Origin: Pseudomonadota bacterium | GTDB lineage: Bacteria > Pseudomonadota > Alphaproteobacteria > Rhizobiales > Beijerinckiaceae | DNA length: 64,000 nt | Direction of reading: 5' to 3' | NCBI GenBank assembly: GCA_021813805.1 | Contig: JAKAJL010000004.1 | Coordinates: 62,001 to 126,000, forward strand | Shown: piece by piece, positions 53,701-62,125 of the stretch | How positions within the stretch are numbered: position 1 is the stretch's first letter | Layout of the letters: each line of letters opens with the position of its first letter | The notes under the pieces: generated by a model | The model's input: the letters and a program-made list of their open reading frames with translations, nothing else | Database searches by the model: none | What the model was told of the DNA's origin: nothing | Position numbers and translations under genes: made by a program

Positions 53701-53907
53701 TCAGTAATAAGGGTGGTAGTGATGTCTGTGATAATACGGATGGTGATAATAGTGTCTGTGGTGATGATGATAATAATGATGGTGGTAGTAATGCCGGTGA
53801 TGGTAATGGCGATGTCCGTGGGCGTCGACCCAGTACGCCGCCGCCGGCGTTGACAGCGTCGCGAGAGAGGCGGCAAGCACGGCCGCCGCAAGAATCTTCC
53901 TCATCAT
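53701..53907 (-). CDS. His/Tyr-rich secreted peptide
   Basis: 68 residues. A signal peptide (MMRKILAAAVLAASLATLSTPAAA, cleavage after residue 24) is followed by a mature part of 44 residues, of which 20 are His and many others Tyr or Arg, in patterns such as HYYHHHYYHH. ATG 53907 is preceded by AAGGGGGA. The composition suggests binding of Ni, Zn, Cu or Co in the periplasm. No family is recognised beyond such low-complexity His-rich peptides. It is convergent with kdsA and separate from the TSUP gene downstream of its start. Confidence 0.7.
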   Translation of the reverse strand: MMRKILAAAVLAASLATLSTPAAAYWVDAHGHRHYHHRHYYHHHYYHHHHRHYYHHPYYHRHHYHPYY

Positions 53908-54018
53908 GGATGGATCCCCCTTCCCGCCAGCCGGTGAGGCTGGCGTCGCGTGGCCCCAACGTTCAGCCTGGCGGAAGGTTCCCGCATTGACCCTGCAGCA
54001 AGTACGCAGAGCGGCGTT

Positions 54019-54771
54019 TCATCGTCCGAAGGTGCGCCAGAAAATATAGACGGTCATGCCGGCGTTGAGGAAGGAAATGACGAGGCGCGCGCGCGCCGGG
54101 TCGATCCTTCGGGCGTAATGCGCGCCGAAATAACCGCCGATGATGGCCCCGGCGAATAAAGTGAACGTCTGGCGCCACCAAACCAATCCGCCCACCACGA
54201 AAAACAGGGTCGCGGTGGCGTTCATCGCGGCGTTGAGCAGGTTGCGCGCCGGCTGCATGGCGGCGATCGAGGCGGAGGTCATCAGGCTCCAGGCCGCCAG
54301 CATCATGACGCCCACGGCGCCGCCGAAATAGCCGCCGTAGATTCCGAGAACGAACTGGCTGACAAGCAGCATGCCCGGTGTGATGTGGATTCGTTCGCGC
54401 AGGAAAGCCCCGGCCTGCCGGCCGAAGGCGAAAGCGAGCGATCCGAACAGCAGCAGGAAAGGCACGAGGAAATTGAAAACGCTCTGCGGCGTATATTCCA
54501 GCAGCAGCGCGCCCGAAGCGCCCCCGGCCACGCTCAGCAGGGCCATGTCGCGGAAACGGACGCCGTCGAAATCCTGGAAATCGCGCCGGTAGGCATAGGC
54601 GCTGGCAAGTCCGCTCGGCACGAGAGCGACGGCCGACGATGCGTTGGCGTTGAGCGCCGGCACGCCGGCGGTGATGAGCGCCGGCAGGGTCACGAAGGAG
54701 CCGCCGCCGGCGATGGCGTTCATCGTCCCGCCGATCAGCCCGGCGCCGGCGACAAGCGCAATGTCGTTCAC
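54019..54771 (-). CDS. TSUP family (TauE/SafE) membrane permease
   Basis: 250 residues from GTG 54771, overlapping the purB stop by four bases. About eight transmembrane segments. The TauE/SafE motifs GGTMNAIAGGGSFVTLPALI in the first half and YGGYFGGAVGVMMLAAWSLM in the second are the internal repeat of the family. It probably exports a sulphite, sulphonate or other small organic anion. Substrate is not clear. Co-transcription with rpe and purB is likely. Confidence 0.85.
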   Translation of the reverse strand: MNDIALVAGAGLIGGTMNAIAGGGSFVTLPALITAGVPALNANASSAVALVPSGLASAYAYRRDFQDFDGVRFRDMALLSVAGGASGALLLEYTPQSVFNFLVPFLLLFGSLAFAFGRQAGAFLRERIHITPGMLLVSQFVLGIYGGYFGGAVGVMMLAAWSLMTSASIAAMQPARNLLNAAMNATATLFFVVGGLVWWRQTFTLFAGAIIGGYFGAHYARRIDPARARLVISFLNAGMTVYIFWRTFGR

Positions 54772-56078
54772 TCTTCCCGCCCGAACACGCGGTTGAAAAT
54801 CGTGTCCACATGCTTGAGGTGGTAGGAGAGATCGAATTTTTCTTCGAGTTCGGCGTCCGTCATCAGCCGTTTCACGTCGGGGTCTTTCTTCAGCAGGTCC
54901 AGAAAATCACCCTCGCCGCGCCACACCGGCATGGCGTTGCGCTGGACGAATTTATAGGCGTCTTCGCGCGAGGCGCCCTTCTGCGTCAGAGCGAGCAGCA
55001 CCCGCTGGGAATGGACGAGGCCGCCGAGGAGGTCGAGATTTTTCTGCATGTTCTTGGGATAGACCAGCAGTTTTTCCACCACGCCGGTGAGGCGATGAAG
55101 CGCGAAATCGAGCGTCACCGTGGCGTCGGGGCCGATCATGCGCTCGACCGAGGAATGGGAAATGTCGCGCTCATGCCACAAAGCCACATTTTCCAGCGCC
55201 GGCGTCACCATGCCGCGCACCAGCCGGGCGAGGCCGGTCAGGTTTTCGGTCAGCACCGGATTGCGCTTGTGCGGCATGGCCGACGAGCCCTTCTGGCCTT
55301 CGGAGAAATATTCCTCGGCCTCCAGCACTTCGGTGCGCTGCAAATGGCGGATTTCGATGGCGAGCCGCTCGATCGAGGAGGCGACGACGCCGAGGGTCGC
55401 GAAGAACATCGCGTGGCGGTCGCGCGGAATGACCTGGGTCGAAATCGGCTCCGGCTTCAGCCCCATCTTTTTCGCGACATGCTCCTCGACGCGCGGATCG
55501 ATATTGGCAAAAGTGCCGACCGCGCCGGAAATGGCGCAGGTGGCGATTTCTTCGCGCGCATCCACCAGCCTTTTACGGGCACGGGAGAATTCGGCGTAAG
55601 CCTCGGCCATTTTCAGCCCGAAAGTCACCGGCTCGGCGTGGATGCCATGCGAGCGGCCGATGGTCGGCGTCATTCTGTGTTCAAAAGCGCGGCGCTTCAG
55701 CGCGGCGAGCAGAGCGTCGACATCTTGCAAGAGAATGTCGGCGGCGCGCGCAAGCTGCACCGATAGGCAGGTGTCGAGCACGTCGGACGAGGTCATGCCC
55801 TGGTGAACGAAGCGCGAATCCGGGCCGATGAATTCGGCGAGATGGGTCAAAAAGGCGATCACGTCATGTTTGGTGACGCGCTCGATCTCGTCGATGCGGT
55901 CGACGTCGAAGGTGACGTTTCCCGCCTTGTCCCAAATGTTTTTCGCGCTTTCCTTGGGGATGACGCCAAGTTCGGCGAGCGCGTCGCAGGCGTGCGCCTC
56001 GATCTCGAACCAGATCTTGAACTTGGCCTGCGGCTCCCAGAGCGCGACCATTTCGGGGCGGGAATAACGGGGGATCAT
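54768..56078 (-). CDS. purB: Adenylosuccinate lyase
   Basis: 436 residues. Fumarase/aspartase family signature GSSAMPHKRNPVLTENL, with the catalytic His in RSHGIHAEPVTFG and the TSSDVLDTCLSVQL motif. It catalyses two steps of purine synthesis: SAICAR to AICAR and adenylosuccinate to AMP. It lies 48 bases after rpe in the same direction and overlaps the TSUP permease gene by four bases, forming a three-gene unit rpe-purB-TSUP. Confidence 0.95.
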   Translation of the reverse strand: MIPRYSRPEMVALWEPQAKFKIWFEIEAHACDALAELGVIPKESAKNIWDKAGNVTFDVDRIDEIERVTKHDVIAFLTHLAEFIGPDSRFVHQGMTSSDVLDTCLSVQLARAADILLQDVDALLAALKRRAFEHRMTPTIGRSHGIHAEPVTFGLKMAEAYAEFSRARKRLVDAREEIATCAISGAVGTFANIDPRVEEHVAKKMGLKPEPISTQVIPRDRHAMFFATLGVVASSIERLAIEIRHLQRTEVLEAEEYFSEGQKGSSAMPHKRNPVLTENLTGLARLVRGMVTPALENVALWHERDISHSSVERMIGPDATVTLDFALHRLTGVVEKLLVYPKNMQKNLDLLGGLVHSQRVLLALTQKGASREDAYKFVQRNAMPVWRGEGDFLDLLKKDPDVKRLMTDAELEEKFDLSYHLKHVDTIFNRVFGREE

Positions 56079-56126
56079 GGTTCTTCTCTTTGATCGACGG
56101 GCTAGGCGGGAAAGGGGCGGGTTGCG

Positions 56127-56807
56127 TCACACCACCTCGCCCCGCGCCATATGGGCGGCGAGGCGGATGGCGTCGATGTTCTTCCTGTAATGCTCGGGAC
56201 CGCCCTTGAAGACGGCGGAGCCGGCGACCAGCCAGTTGGCGCCGGCGCCAACGATATCCATGGCGTTTTCGGCGGTCACGCCGCCGTCCACTTCGAGGTC
56301 GATGGGGCGGTCGCCGATCATCGCCTTGAGGCGGCGCAGCTTTTCCAGCGTGGCGGGGATGAATTTCTGGCCGCCGAAGCCGGGATTGACCGACATCACC
56401 AGGACAAGATCGAGCTCGTCGAGCACATATTCGACCACATCTTCCGGCGTCGCCGGGTTGAGCGATACGCCGGCCTTCTTGCCCAGAGCGCGGATGGCTT
56501 GCAGCGAGCGGTGGAGGTGCGGGCCGGCCTCGGCGTGGACCACGATATAATCCGAGCCCGCCCTGGCGAAGGCCTCCAGATAGGGGTCGCAGGGCGAAAT
56601 CATCAGATGGACGTCGAAAATCCGGTCGGTATGGGGCCGCAGGCTCTTCACCACATCGGGGCCAATCGTGATATTGGGCACGAAATGGCCGTCCATGACA
56701 TCGACATGCACGATATCGGCGCCGGCGGCGATGATGGCGCGGACTTCCTCTCCGAGTTTGGAAAAATCGGCGGAAAGGATAGAGGGGGCGATTTTCAGCG
56801 GGCGCAT
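56127..56807 (-). CDS. rpe: Ribulose-phosphate 3-epimerase
   Basis: 226 residues from ATG 56807 ([22 protein letters not shown]); the longer open frame upstream is antisense to the dehydrogenase gene. The TIM-barrel motifs [47 protein letters not shown] and [12 protein letters not shown] carry the metal-binding His and Asp residues. It interconverts ribulose 5-phosphate and xylulose 5-phosphate in the pentose phosphate or Calvin cycle. It is the first gene of the unit with purB. Confidence 0.95.
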   Translation of the reverse strand: MRPLKIAPSILSADFSKLGEEVRAIIAAGADIVHVDVMDGHFVPNITIGPDVVKSLRPHTDRIFDVHLMISPCDPYLEAFARAGSDYIVVHAEAGPHLHRSLQAIRALGKKAGVSLNPATPEDVVEYVLDELDLVLVMSVNPGFGGQKFIPATLEKLRRLKAMIGDRPIDLEVDGGVTAENAMDIVGAGANWLVAGSAVFKGGPEHYRKNIDAIRLAAHMARGEVV

Positions 56808-56933
56808 CTTCGTTGTCCTGAACGTTAAGGCCTTGGCTGGCTTTTGCCTGGAACCGCTCCTACATGAACTGAAGCCCGGCGTCCACCGGCCGCCGCGACG
56901 GGCCAAAAAGGCGTCAGGCCAAGGGAATTCGCG

Positions 56934-58166
56934 ATGCGTCGGACCGATGTGCTTGTGCTGGGCGCCGGAATCGTCGGCGTGGCGACGGCCTTGCAGATCC
57001 AGGCGCGGGGACGCGGGGTGGTTTTGGTGGACCGGCGCGGCGCTGGCGAGGAGACTTCCTTCGGCAATGCCGGACTGATCGAGCGCGCCTCGATCTTCCC
57101 CTATCTTTTTCCGCGCGACGTGCGGGCGCTGGCGCTCTATGCGGTCAATGGCGCCAATGAGGCGCGCTATCGCCTGCGCGACCTGCCATTCTTCGCGTCC
57201 TGGCTCGCGCGCTATTGGTGGGAGAGCGGGCCGGAGCGCGCTCTTCGTCACGCCATGGCCGTGCGGCCCTTGATCGAGCACAGCTTGAGCGAGCACGAAA
57301 AGCTGATGGCGGAAGCCGGCGCGCTCGGATTGATGCGCAAGCGCGGCTGGCTCAAGCTTTTTCGCGGGGAAAGAACCTTTGCCGCCGGCCGCGCGGCGGC
57401 CGAAAAAATCCTGCCTTTCGGGCTGAACGTCGCGCTCTACGATCAAGCCGGCCTGCGTGCGGTCGAACCGGCGCTCGACGGCGTTTTTGGCGCTGTCCAT
57501 TACCTCGACCCCGCCTCGATCAATGATCCTCTCGCCCTGACCCAAAGCTATCTGGATCTGTTCGAACGCCGCGGCGGCGTCTTTCTGCGCGGCGACGCGG
57601 GAACATTCCGGCCCGCGAGCGCGGGCTTTGGCGTCGAGACGCAACAGGGGGCGGTTGTGGCGCGCGAGGCGGCCGTCTGCCTCGGGCCATGGGCGGATGT
57701 CGTCACGAGGCCGCTTGGCTATGGCGTCCCGCTGGCGGTCAAGCGCGGCTATCACATGCATTACGCGCCGCGGGCGGCGCTCAATCATCCCGTGCTCGAC
57801 GCCGACAATGGCTTCCTGCTCGCGCCCATGGCGCGCGGAATCCGTCTGACCACCGGCGCCGAATTCGCGCGGCGGGACGCGCCGCCCGATGAGACCCAAG
57901 TCGAGACGAGCGAGACTTTCGCGCGGAAATTATTTCCTTTGGGCAAGCGGCTGGACGCCAAGCCCTGGCTGGGTTGCCGCCCCTGTCTGCCGGACATGCT
58001 GCCAGTCATCGGCCCCGCGCCGCGTCACAAAGGGCTGTGGTTCAATTTCGGCCACCAGCATCATGGTCTGACCCTGGCGGCGAGCACGGGCCGCCTGCTG
58101 GCGGAAATGATGACCGGCGAAGAAACCTTCGCCGATCCGAATCCATTTGCGATTACGCGGTTTTGA
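56934..58166 (+). CDS. FAD-dependent amino-acid dehydrogenase (DadA-like)
   Basis: 410 residues. The N-terminal FAD motif [21 protein letters not shown], then [17 protein letters not shown], and the C-terminal [47 protein letters not shown] are those of the DAO family, DadA group (D-amino acid dehydrogenase). It would oxidise a D-amino or related amino acid and pass electrons to the respiratory chain. Substrate uncertain. It is divergent from rpe across 126 bases. Confidence 0.82.
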   Translation: MRRTDVLVLGAGIVGVATALQIQARGRGVVLVDRRGAGEETSFGNAGLIERASIFPYLFPRDVRALALYAVNGANEARYRLRDLPFFASWLARYWWESGPERALRHAMAVRPLIEHSLSEHEKLMAEAGALGLMRKRGWLKLFRGERTFAAGRAAAEKILPFGLNVALYDQAGLRAVEPALDGVFGAVHYLDPASINDPLALTQSYLDLFERRGGVFLRGDAGTFRPASAGFGVETQQGAVVAREAAVCLGPWADVVTRPLGYGVPLAVKRGYHMHYAPRAALNHPVLDADNGFLLAPMARGIRLTTGAEFARRDAPPDETQVETSETFARKLFPLGKRLDAKPWLGCRPCLPDMLPVIGPAPRHKGLWFNFGHQHHGLTLAASTGRLLAEMMTGEETFADPNPFAITRF

Positions 58167-58175
58167 CGTCAGCGC

Positions 58176-58466
58176 TCACCAATAATACGGGCGATAGTAA
58201 TGGCGGCGATAATAATGACGGCGCCAGTAGGGCCGGCCGTAGCCATAGCCGTAGCCGTAACCATAATAGCGGTTGGGAACGCAACGGCCCCAGGGATTCA
58301 TATGCCAGCCATAGCCGCAGCGCCAGCCGACGGTCTCGATGGGCGCCGTCGCGCCCTGGGCGCCGGCCGCGGGCGCGATCGGCATGGCGGTCGCCGCGCC
58401 CAGTCCGGCCAGTCCTCCACCGAACAGCGCGCCGGCGACAACAAGGCCTTTCACGAGATTTTTCAT
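58176..58466 (-). CDS. GCG_CRPN-type small secreted protein with Gly-Tyr repeat
   Basis: 96 residues. A signal-peptide-like N terminus (~1-27) and a core WRCGYGWHMNPWGRCVPN (the GCG_CRPN motif with two cysteines) are followed by a C-terminal tail of YGYGYGYG and RRHYYRRHYYRPYYW repeats. Proteins of this type are widespread in Hyphomicrobiales; function is unknown. The dehydrogenase gene ends 10 bases before its stop, so the genes converge. Confidence 0.75.
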   Translation of the reverse strand: MKNLVKGLVVAGALFGGGLAGLGAATAMPIAPAAGAQGATAPIETVGWRCGYGWHMNPWGRCVPNRYYGYGYGYGYGRPYWRRHYYRRHYYRPYYW

Positions 58467-58584
58467 TTCATGCCTCCCTCTTCAGCATCGCCCCACTCTA
58501 GTCAGGACAAATGAACCTAGCCTGAATCGGAACCGGGAGGAAATGTGTTGCGACGGCCGGTCGCGCCCGAGGAAATCGCGAATC

Positions 58585-58797
58585 TTATTTCCACAGTTTG
58601 ATCGGCGCGGGTGCGCATCTGGCGACGCCCTGTCCGCGGCGGGCCGATGTGACGAATTTCATCGCGGCGTCGCGGCTGACGAACAGGCCGCCTTCGCGGC
58701 CGTCGGCGCCCCGCGCGGTCCAGAACCCTTCGGCGTCGCGGCCGATCCAGAATTCGATCTGCGTTTCGTGGCGCCTTTGGCGTTGGGTTGGCGACAT
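58585..58797 (-). CDS. Small uncharacterised protein
   Basis: 70 residues from ATG 58797 (MSPTQRQRRHETQIEFWIGRDAEG), with AAGGA nine bases upstream. A single short domain: EFWIGRDAEGFWTARGADGREGGLFVSRDAAMKFV, a beta-rich pattern recalling DUF2188-like proteins, but not clear enough to name. It lies 87 bases after the hydrogenase protease start region on the same strand. Low G+C bias difference is absent. Function unknown. Confidence 0.5.
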   Translation of the reverse strand: MSPTQRQRRHETQIEFWIGRDAEGFWTARGADGREGGLFVSRDAAMKFVTSARRGQGVARCAPAPIKLWK

Positions 58798-58884
58798 GGT
58801 CCTGTTCCTTGCGATCCCTATTGGATCGGTCAGGCTTATGCTGGAAAATCGCGGCGTTTCCACAGCGGGGACATGAAATCCGCG

Positions 58885-59358
58885 TTACATTTCCGTCATG
58901 CGGGCGCGCCAGCTTTCCGGGCCGCGCGCGGTTTCGATCCGCTGCAGGAAGTCCCAGGCCGCCTCCAGCCGCGCCACGCCTTCCGCGCTCAATCCGGCGC
59001 CGAGATCGAAATTTTCCCCGCGAACGCACAGCAGGAAGGCGGGCGGCGCCCTGCGCCCGAGAGTCCGTTCGAAAATGGACAGCACGCTTTCAGGCGCGAG
59101 GGCGTGGCTCAAGGGGGGCAGTCCGTGGCGTGGAGAAATTTCCGCGAACGAAAAAGGTTTCCGCGTGTCCCGGCCGGCGTCGAGAAACAGCGCGAGATCG
59201 GCGCCTTCGAGATCGAGCGCATGTTCGATCTGGAGTTGGTAATCTTCGATCAGAATGCTGTCAGGCCATTTTGATTCGGCGATGTGCGCCAGCAGCAGCG
59301 GCCCGAGCGCATCGTCGCCGCGCGCGACATTGCCCCAGCCGAAGACGACAAGCTTCAT
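58885..59358 (-). CDS. hoxW: [NiFe] hydrogenase maturation endopeptidase (HoxW/HycI type)
   Basis: 157 residues from ATG 59358, overlapping the hoxH stop by four bases (ATGA). The conserved GWGNVARGDDALGPLLL at the N terminus and the central LDAGRD, with Asp residues that probe the nickel, mark the M52 peptidase family. After nickel insertion it would remove the C-terminal tail of HoxH. The last gene of the hox operon. Confidence 0.88.
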   Translation of the reverse strand: MKLVVFGWGNVARGDDALGPLLLAHIAESKWPDSILIEDYQLQIEHALDLEGADLALFLDAGRDTRKPFSFAEISPRHGLPPLSHALAPESVLSIFERTLGRRAPPAFLLCVRGENFDLGAGLSAEGVARLEAAWDFLQRIETARGPESWRARMTEM

Positions 59359-60830
59359 GCGCCGCCGAGATTCTTGCGCCGGCGATCGACCAGAGCGCCG
59401 TCGGCGTCCACCAGATCGACTTCCAGCGGCATCTGGCCGATGGCGTGGGTCGCGCAGGACAGACAGGGGTCGTAGGCGCGGATCGCGACTTCGATATGAT
59501 TGAGCAGGCCTTCGGTGAGCACTCTGCCATCGACATATTCGGAGGCCACGGCGCGGATCGCCTCGTTCATCGCCTGGTTGTTGTTGGTGGTCGAGACGAT
59601 CAGCCGGCAGAATTTGACCAGATCGTCCTCGCCGACGCGATAATGATGGAACAGGGTTCCACGCGGCGCTTCGATCACGCCGACCGCTTCTTGCTGACGT
59701 TCGCCGCGCTCGGCCATCAGCTCCGTTCCGGCAATGTCGGGGTCGTCGAGCAGGTCGCGGATGACCTCCGCGGCGTGCAGGGCCTCGATCATCCGCGCCC
59801 AATGATAGAGAAGGGCGCCATGAACCGGCTTGCCCGCGCCGAGCGCGAGAAAATCCCTGCGCTCGATTTCCGCCAGCTCCGAGGGCAGGTAGGCGCAGAT
59901 CTGGATCCGGGCGAGCGGTCCGACCCGGTACCATCCCGCCTCCGGCCCGAGAGCCCGGATGTGCGGGAATTTCATATACGTCCAGGGTTTGATCTCTTCG
60001 GTCAGCACCTTTTCGTAAGTCGAGTAATCGATATGGTCGAAAATTGGCCCGCCGTCCGCGTCGCGGGCGCGCAGGCTCCCGTGATAGAGATCAAGCGCGC
60101 CGTGGCGGTCGACAAGCCCCATCATGTTGGCGCGAAAGGCGCCGAAGCCGCTATAGAAGGCCGGATGGACCTCGTGGAGGCGAGCGATCATCCGCACGGC
60201 GTCGCGGGCCCAGAGAATCATTTGGTCGATTTCGCTGCGTAATGAATCGCGTTCGGGCTCTGACAGCGCCTTGTTGACGCCGCCGGGAATGGCGCCGACG
60301 CCATGGATGCGCTTGCCGGCGGTGTGGCGGATCACCTCCTGGCCGAATTTGCGCAGCAGCACGCCCTGTTTCGCGAGATCGGGGAATTCGGCGGCGACGC
60401 CGACGATGTTGCGCCGCGTGGGCTCGCTGTCGAAGCCGAGCAGCAGGTCGGGCGAGGCGAGATGGAAGAAATGCACCGCGTGCGATTGCAGAATCTGGCC
60501 ATAATGCATCAGCCGGCGCAGCTTTTCGGCGGTCGGAGTCAGATGCGAATAGCCGGCGATGGCGTCCATCGCCTTGATCGCCGCGAGATGGTGGCTGACC
60601 GGGCAGATGCCGCACAACCTTTGCACCGTCACGGGAACTTCCCAGTAAGGGCGCCCCTCGATGAAGGCTTCGAAGCCGCGGAACTCGACGATATGCAGCC
60701 GGACCTGATGGACCTTGTTTTCCGCGTCGAGCAGGAGGGTGACCTTGCCGTGGCCTTCGACGCGGGTCAGCGGGTCGATGGCGATGCGGCGGAGCTTTTC
60801 CGGGCTGGCGGCGGCTTCGAGAGATGCCAT
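59355..60830 (-). CDS. hoxH: NAD-reducing [NiFe] hydrogenase large subunit HoxH
   Basis: 491 residues. Nickel-binding motifs are L1 RLCGICPVSH (Cys73, Cys76) and L2 DPCLSCATHAIG (Cys456, Cys459). About 28 residues follow the final His-Ala and would be cut off by HoxW. The N-terminal IAIDPLTRVEGHGKV is conserved. The L1/L2 forms and the neighbouring HoxFUY place it in the bidirectional group 3d type. It holds the Ni-Fe(CN)2CO site where H2 is split. Confidence 0.95.
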   Translation of the reverse strand: MASLEAAASPEKLRRIAIDPLTRVEGHGKVTLLLDAENKVHQVRLHIVEFRGFEAFIEGRPYWEVPVTVQRLCGICPVSHHLAAIKAMDAIAGYSHLTPTAEKLRRLMHYGQILQSHAVHFFHLASPDLLLGFDSEPTRRNIVGVAAEFPDLAKQGVLLRKFGQEVIRHTAGKRIHGVGAIPGGVNKALSEPERDSLRSEIDQMILWARDAVRMIARLHEVHPAFYSGFGAFRANMMGLVDRHGALDLYHGSLRARDADGGPIFDHIDYSTYEKVLTEEIKPWTYMKFPHIRALGPEAGWYRVGPLARIQICAYLPSELAEIERRDFLALGAGKPVHGALLYHWARMIEALHAAEVIRDLLDDPDIAGTELMAERGERQQEAVGVIEAPRGTLFHHYRVGEDDLVKFCRLIVSTTNNNQAMNEAIRAVASEYVDGRVLTEGLLNHIEVAIRAYDPCLSCATHAIGQMPLEVDLVDADGALVDRRRKNLGGA

Positions 60831-60840
60831 GGCGGCGCCT

Positions 60841-61395
60841 TCAGTCGAAATGGAATTGCGGATAGTCGAGGCGCGGGGTGCGCCCCCCGATCAGATCGGT
60901 GAGGAATTTCCACAAGGCGTCGCCCGAAGGCGGACAGCCGGGAATGAAATAATCGACCCGCACCACGTCGTGGATCGGATAGACCTTGTCGAGCAACAGC
61001 GGCAGTTCGGGATCGTTGGGAACGCGCGAGCGCCCGTCCGGGGCGTCGCTGTATACCTTCTTGAGGATGTCGCCGACGTCGAAACGGTTGCGCTGCGCCG
61101 GCAGGCCGCCATTGATCGCGCAGGCGCCGACGGCCACCAGGAATTTGCAGTTGGCGCGGAATTCGCGCAGCACATGGACGTTCTCGGCGTTGCACAGGGC
61201 GCCTTCGATCAGGCCGATGTCGACCCCCGGGCCACAATGTTTGATGTCCGTGAGCGGCGAGCGGTCGAATTCTGCGATTTCCACCAGAGCGAGCAGGCGC
61301 TCGTCGATGTCGAGCAGCGACATGTGGCAGCCGAAGCACCCGCCCAGCGTCGCCGTGGCGATCCTGATCTTCCTTGGCGCGGACGGAGCGTTCAT
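60841..61395 (-). CDS. hoxY: NAD-reducing hydrogenase small subunit HoxY
   Basis: 184 residues. The proximal [4Fe-4S] ligands are Cys20/Cys23 of GGCFGCHMSLLD, the Cys of VGACAINGG and that of IPGCPPSGDALW. It is much shorter than uptake-hydrogenase small subunits and has no Tat signal, as expected of a cytoplasmic HoxY. It carries electrons from HoxH to HoxU. The start lies one base after the hoxU stop, and hoxH follows by 10 bases. Confidence 0.95.
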   Translation of the reverse strand: MNAPSAPRKIRIATATLGGCFGCHMSLLDIDERLLALVEIAEFDRSPLTDIKHCGPGVDIGLIEGALCNAENVHVLREFRANCKFLVAVGACAINGGLPAQRNRFDVGDILKKVYSDAPDGRSRVPNDPELPLLLDKVYPIHDVVRVDYFIPGCPPSGDALWKFLTDLIGGRTPRLDYPQFHFD

Positions 61396-61396
61396 C

Positions 61397-62125
61397 TCAC
61401 TTCTCCCGCCCGGGCAGATCGACCTGGAGGTCCACTTGGCTGATCGGCGCCTGGTCGTAAAGCCTTGCGCCGATCGGCGTCGCGAAGCCGACCTCCTTGC
61501 GCAATATGGCGCCGACCGGGCAGACCTCGGCCGCCTTGTCTGTCGCCGCGAAATCGGTGTCGCCGAGCCTTCCGCTCGGCGAATTCACGATGATATGCGA
61601 CTCGCGTCCTCGCCCGGCGAGGGCGAAAATATTCTTGCCATCCACGTCGCGGCTGGCGCGCACGCAGAGTTCGCACATGATGCAGCGGTTGAAGTCGAGA
61701 AAGAACTCTGGATGCGAGGCGTCGATCTCGCGATGGGGAAAGAACTGCACGAAATGCGGCGAGAGCATTTCGAGATCATAGGCCAGCGCCTGCAATTTGC
61801 AGCGGCCGCTCTTTTCGCACCCCGGGCAGAAATGATTGCCCTCGACGAACAGCATCTGCAGCAGCACGCGGCGGATTTCATGAAGCTCGGGCGTGTCGCT
61901 GCGCACCTCCTGGCCCGGCGCGGCTTCTATCGTGCAGGCTGAGCCGTCGCGGCCGTTGACGGTCACGGCGCACAGTTTGCACGAGCCGTGGGGCGGAAAA
62001 TCGGGATGGGCGCAGAGATGCGGAATATAGACTCCCGCCGCCGTCGCCGCCGTCAGAATGGTCTGGCCGGGGGCAAAGGCGATGACCTGGCCGTCGAGCG
62101 TGAAGCTGCCGCCGCCTTCGCTCAT
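61397..62125 (-). CDS. hoxU: NAD-reducing hydrogenase diaphorase subunit HoxU
   Basis: 242 residues. The N-terminal ferredoxin-like [2Fe-2S] domain has CAHPDFPPHGSCKLC. It is followed by the NuoG-type HFCPGCEKSGRC motif, and two further cluster motifs CIMCELCVRASR and CPVGAI. It relays electrons between HoxY and HoxF. ATG 62125 overlaps the hoxF stop by four bases. Confidence 0.95.
   Translation of the reverse strand: MSEGGGSFTLDGQVIAFAPGQTILTAATAAGVYIPHLCAHPDFPPHGSCKLCAVTVNGRDGSACTIEAAPGQEVRSDTPELHEIRRVLLQMLFVEGNHFCPGCEKSGRCKLQALAYDLEMLSPHFVQFFPHREIDASHPEFFLDFNRCIMCELCVRASRDVDGKNIFALAGRGRESHIIVNSPSGRLGDTDFAATDKAAEVCPVGAILRKEVGFATPIGARLYDQAPISQVDLQVDLPGREK

Noticed and set aside
53532-53990. 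Plus-strand frame rich in Asp, Asn and Gly
   Set aside because: It is the antisense reading of the His/Tyr-rich peptide gene, which has the signal peptide and ribosome-binding site.
58200-58514. Plus-strand frame antisense to the GCG_CRPN protein
   Set aside because: The minus-strand frame has the recognisable motif and signal peptide.
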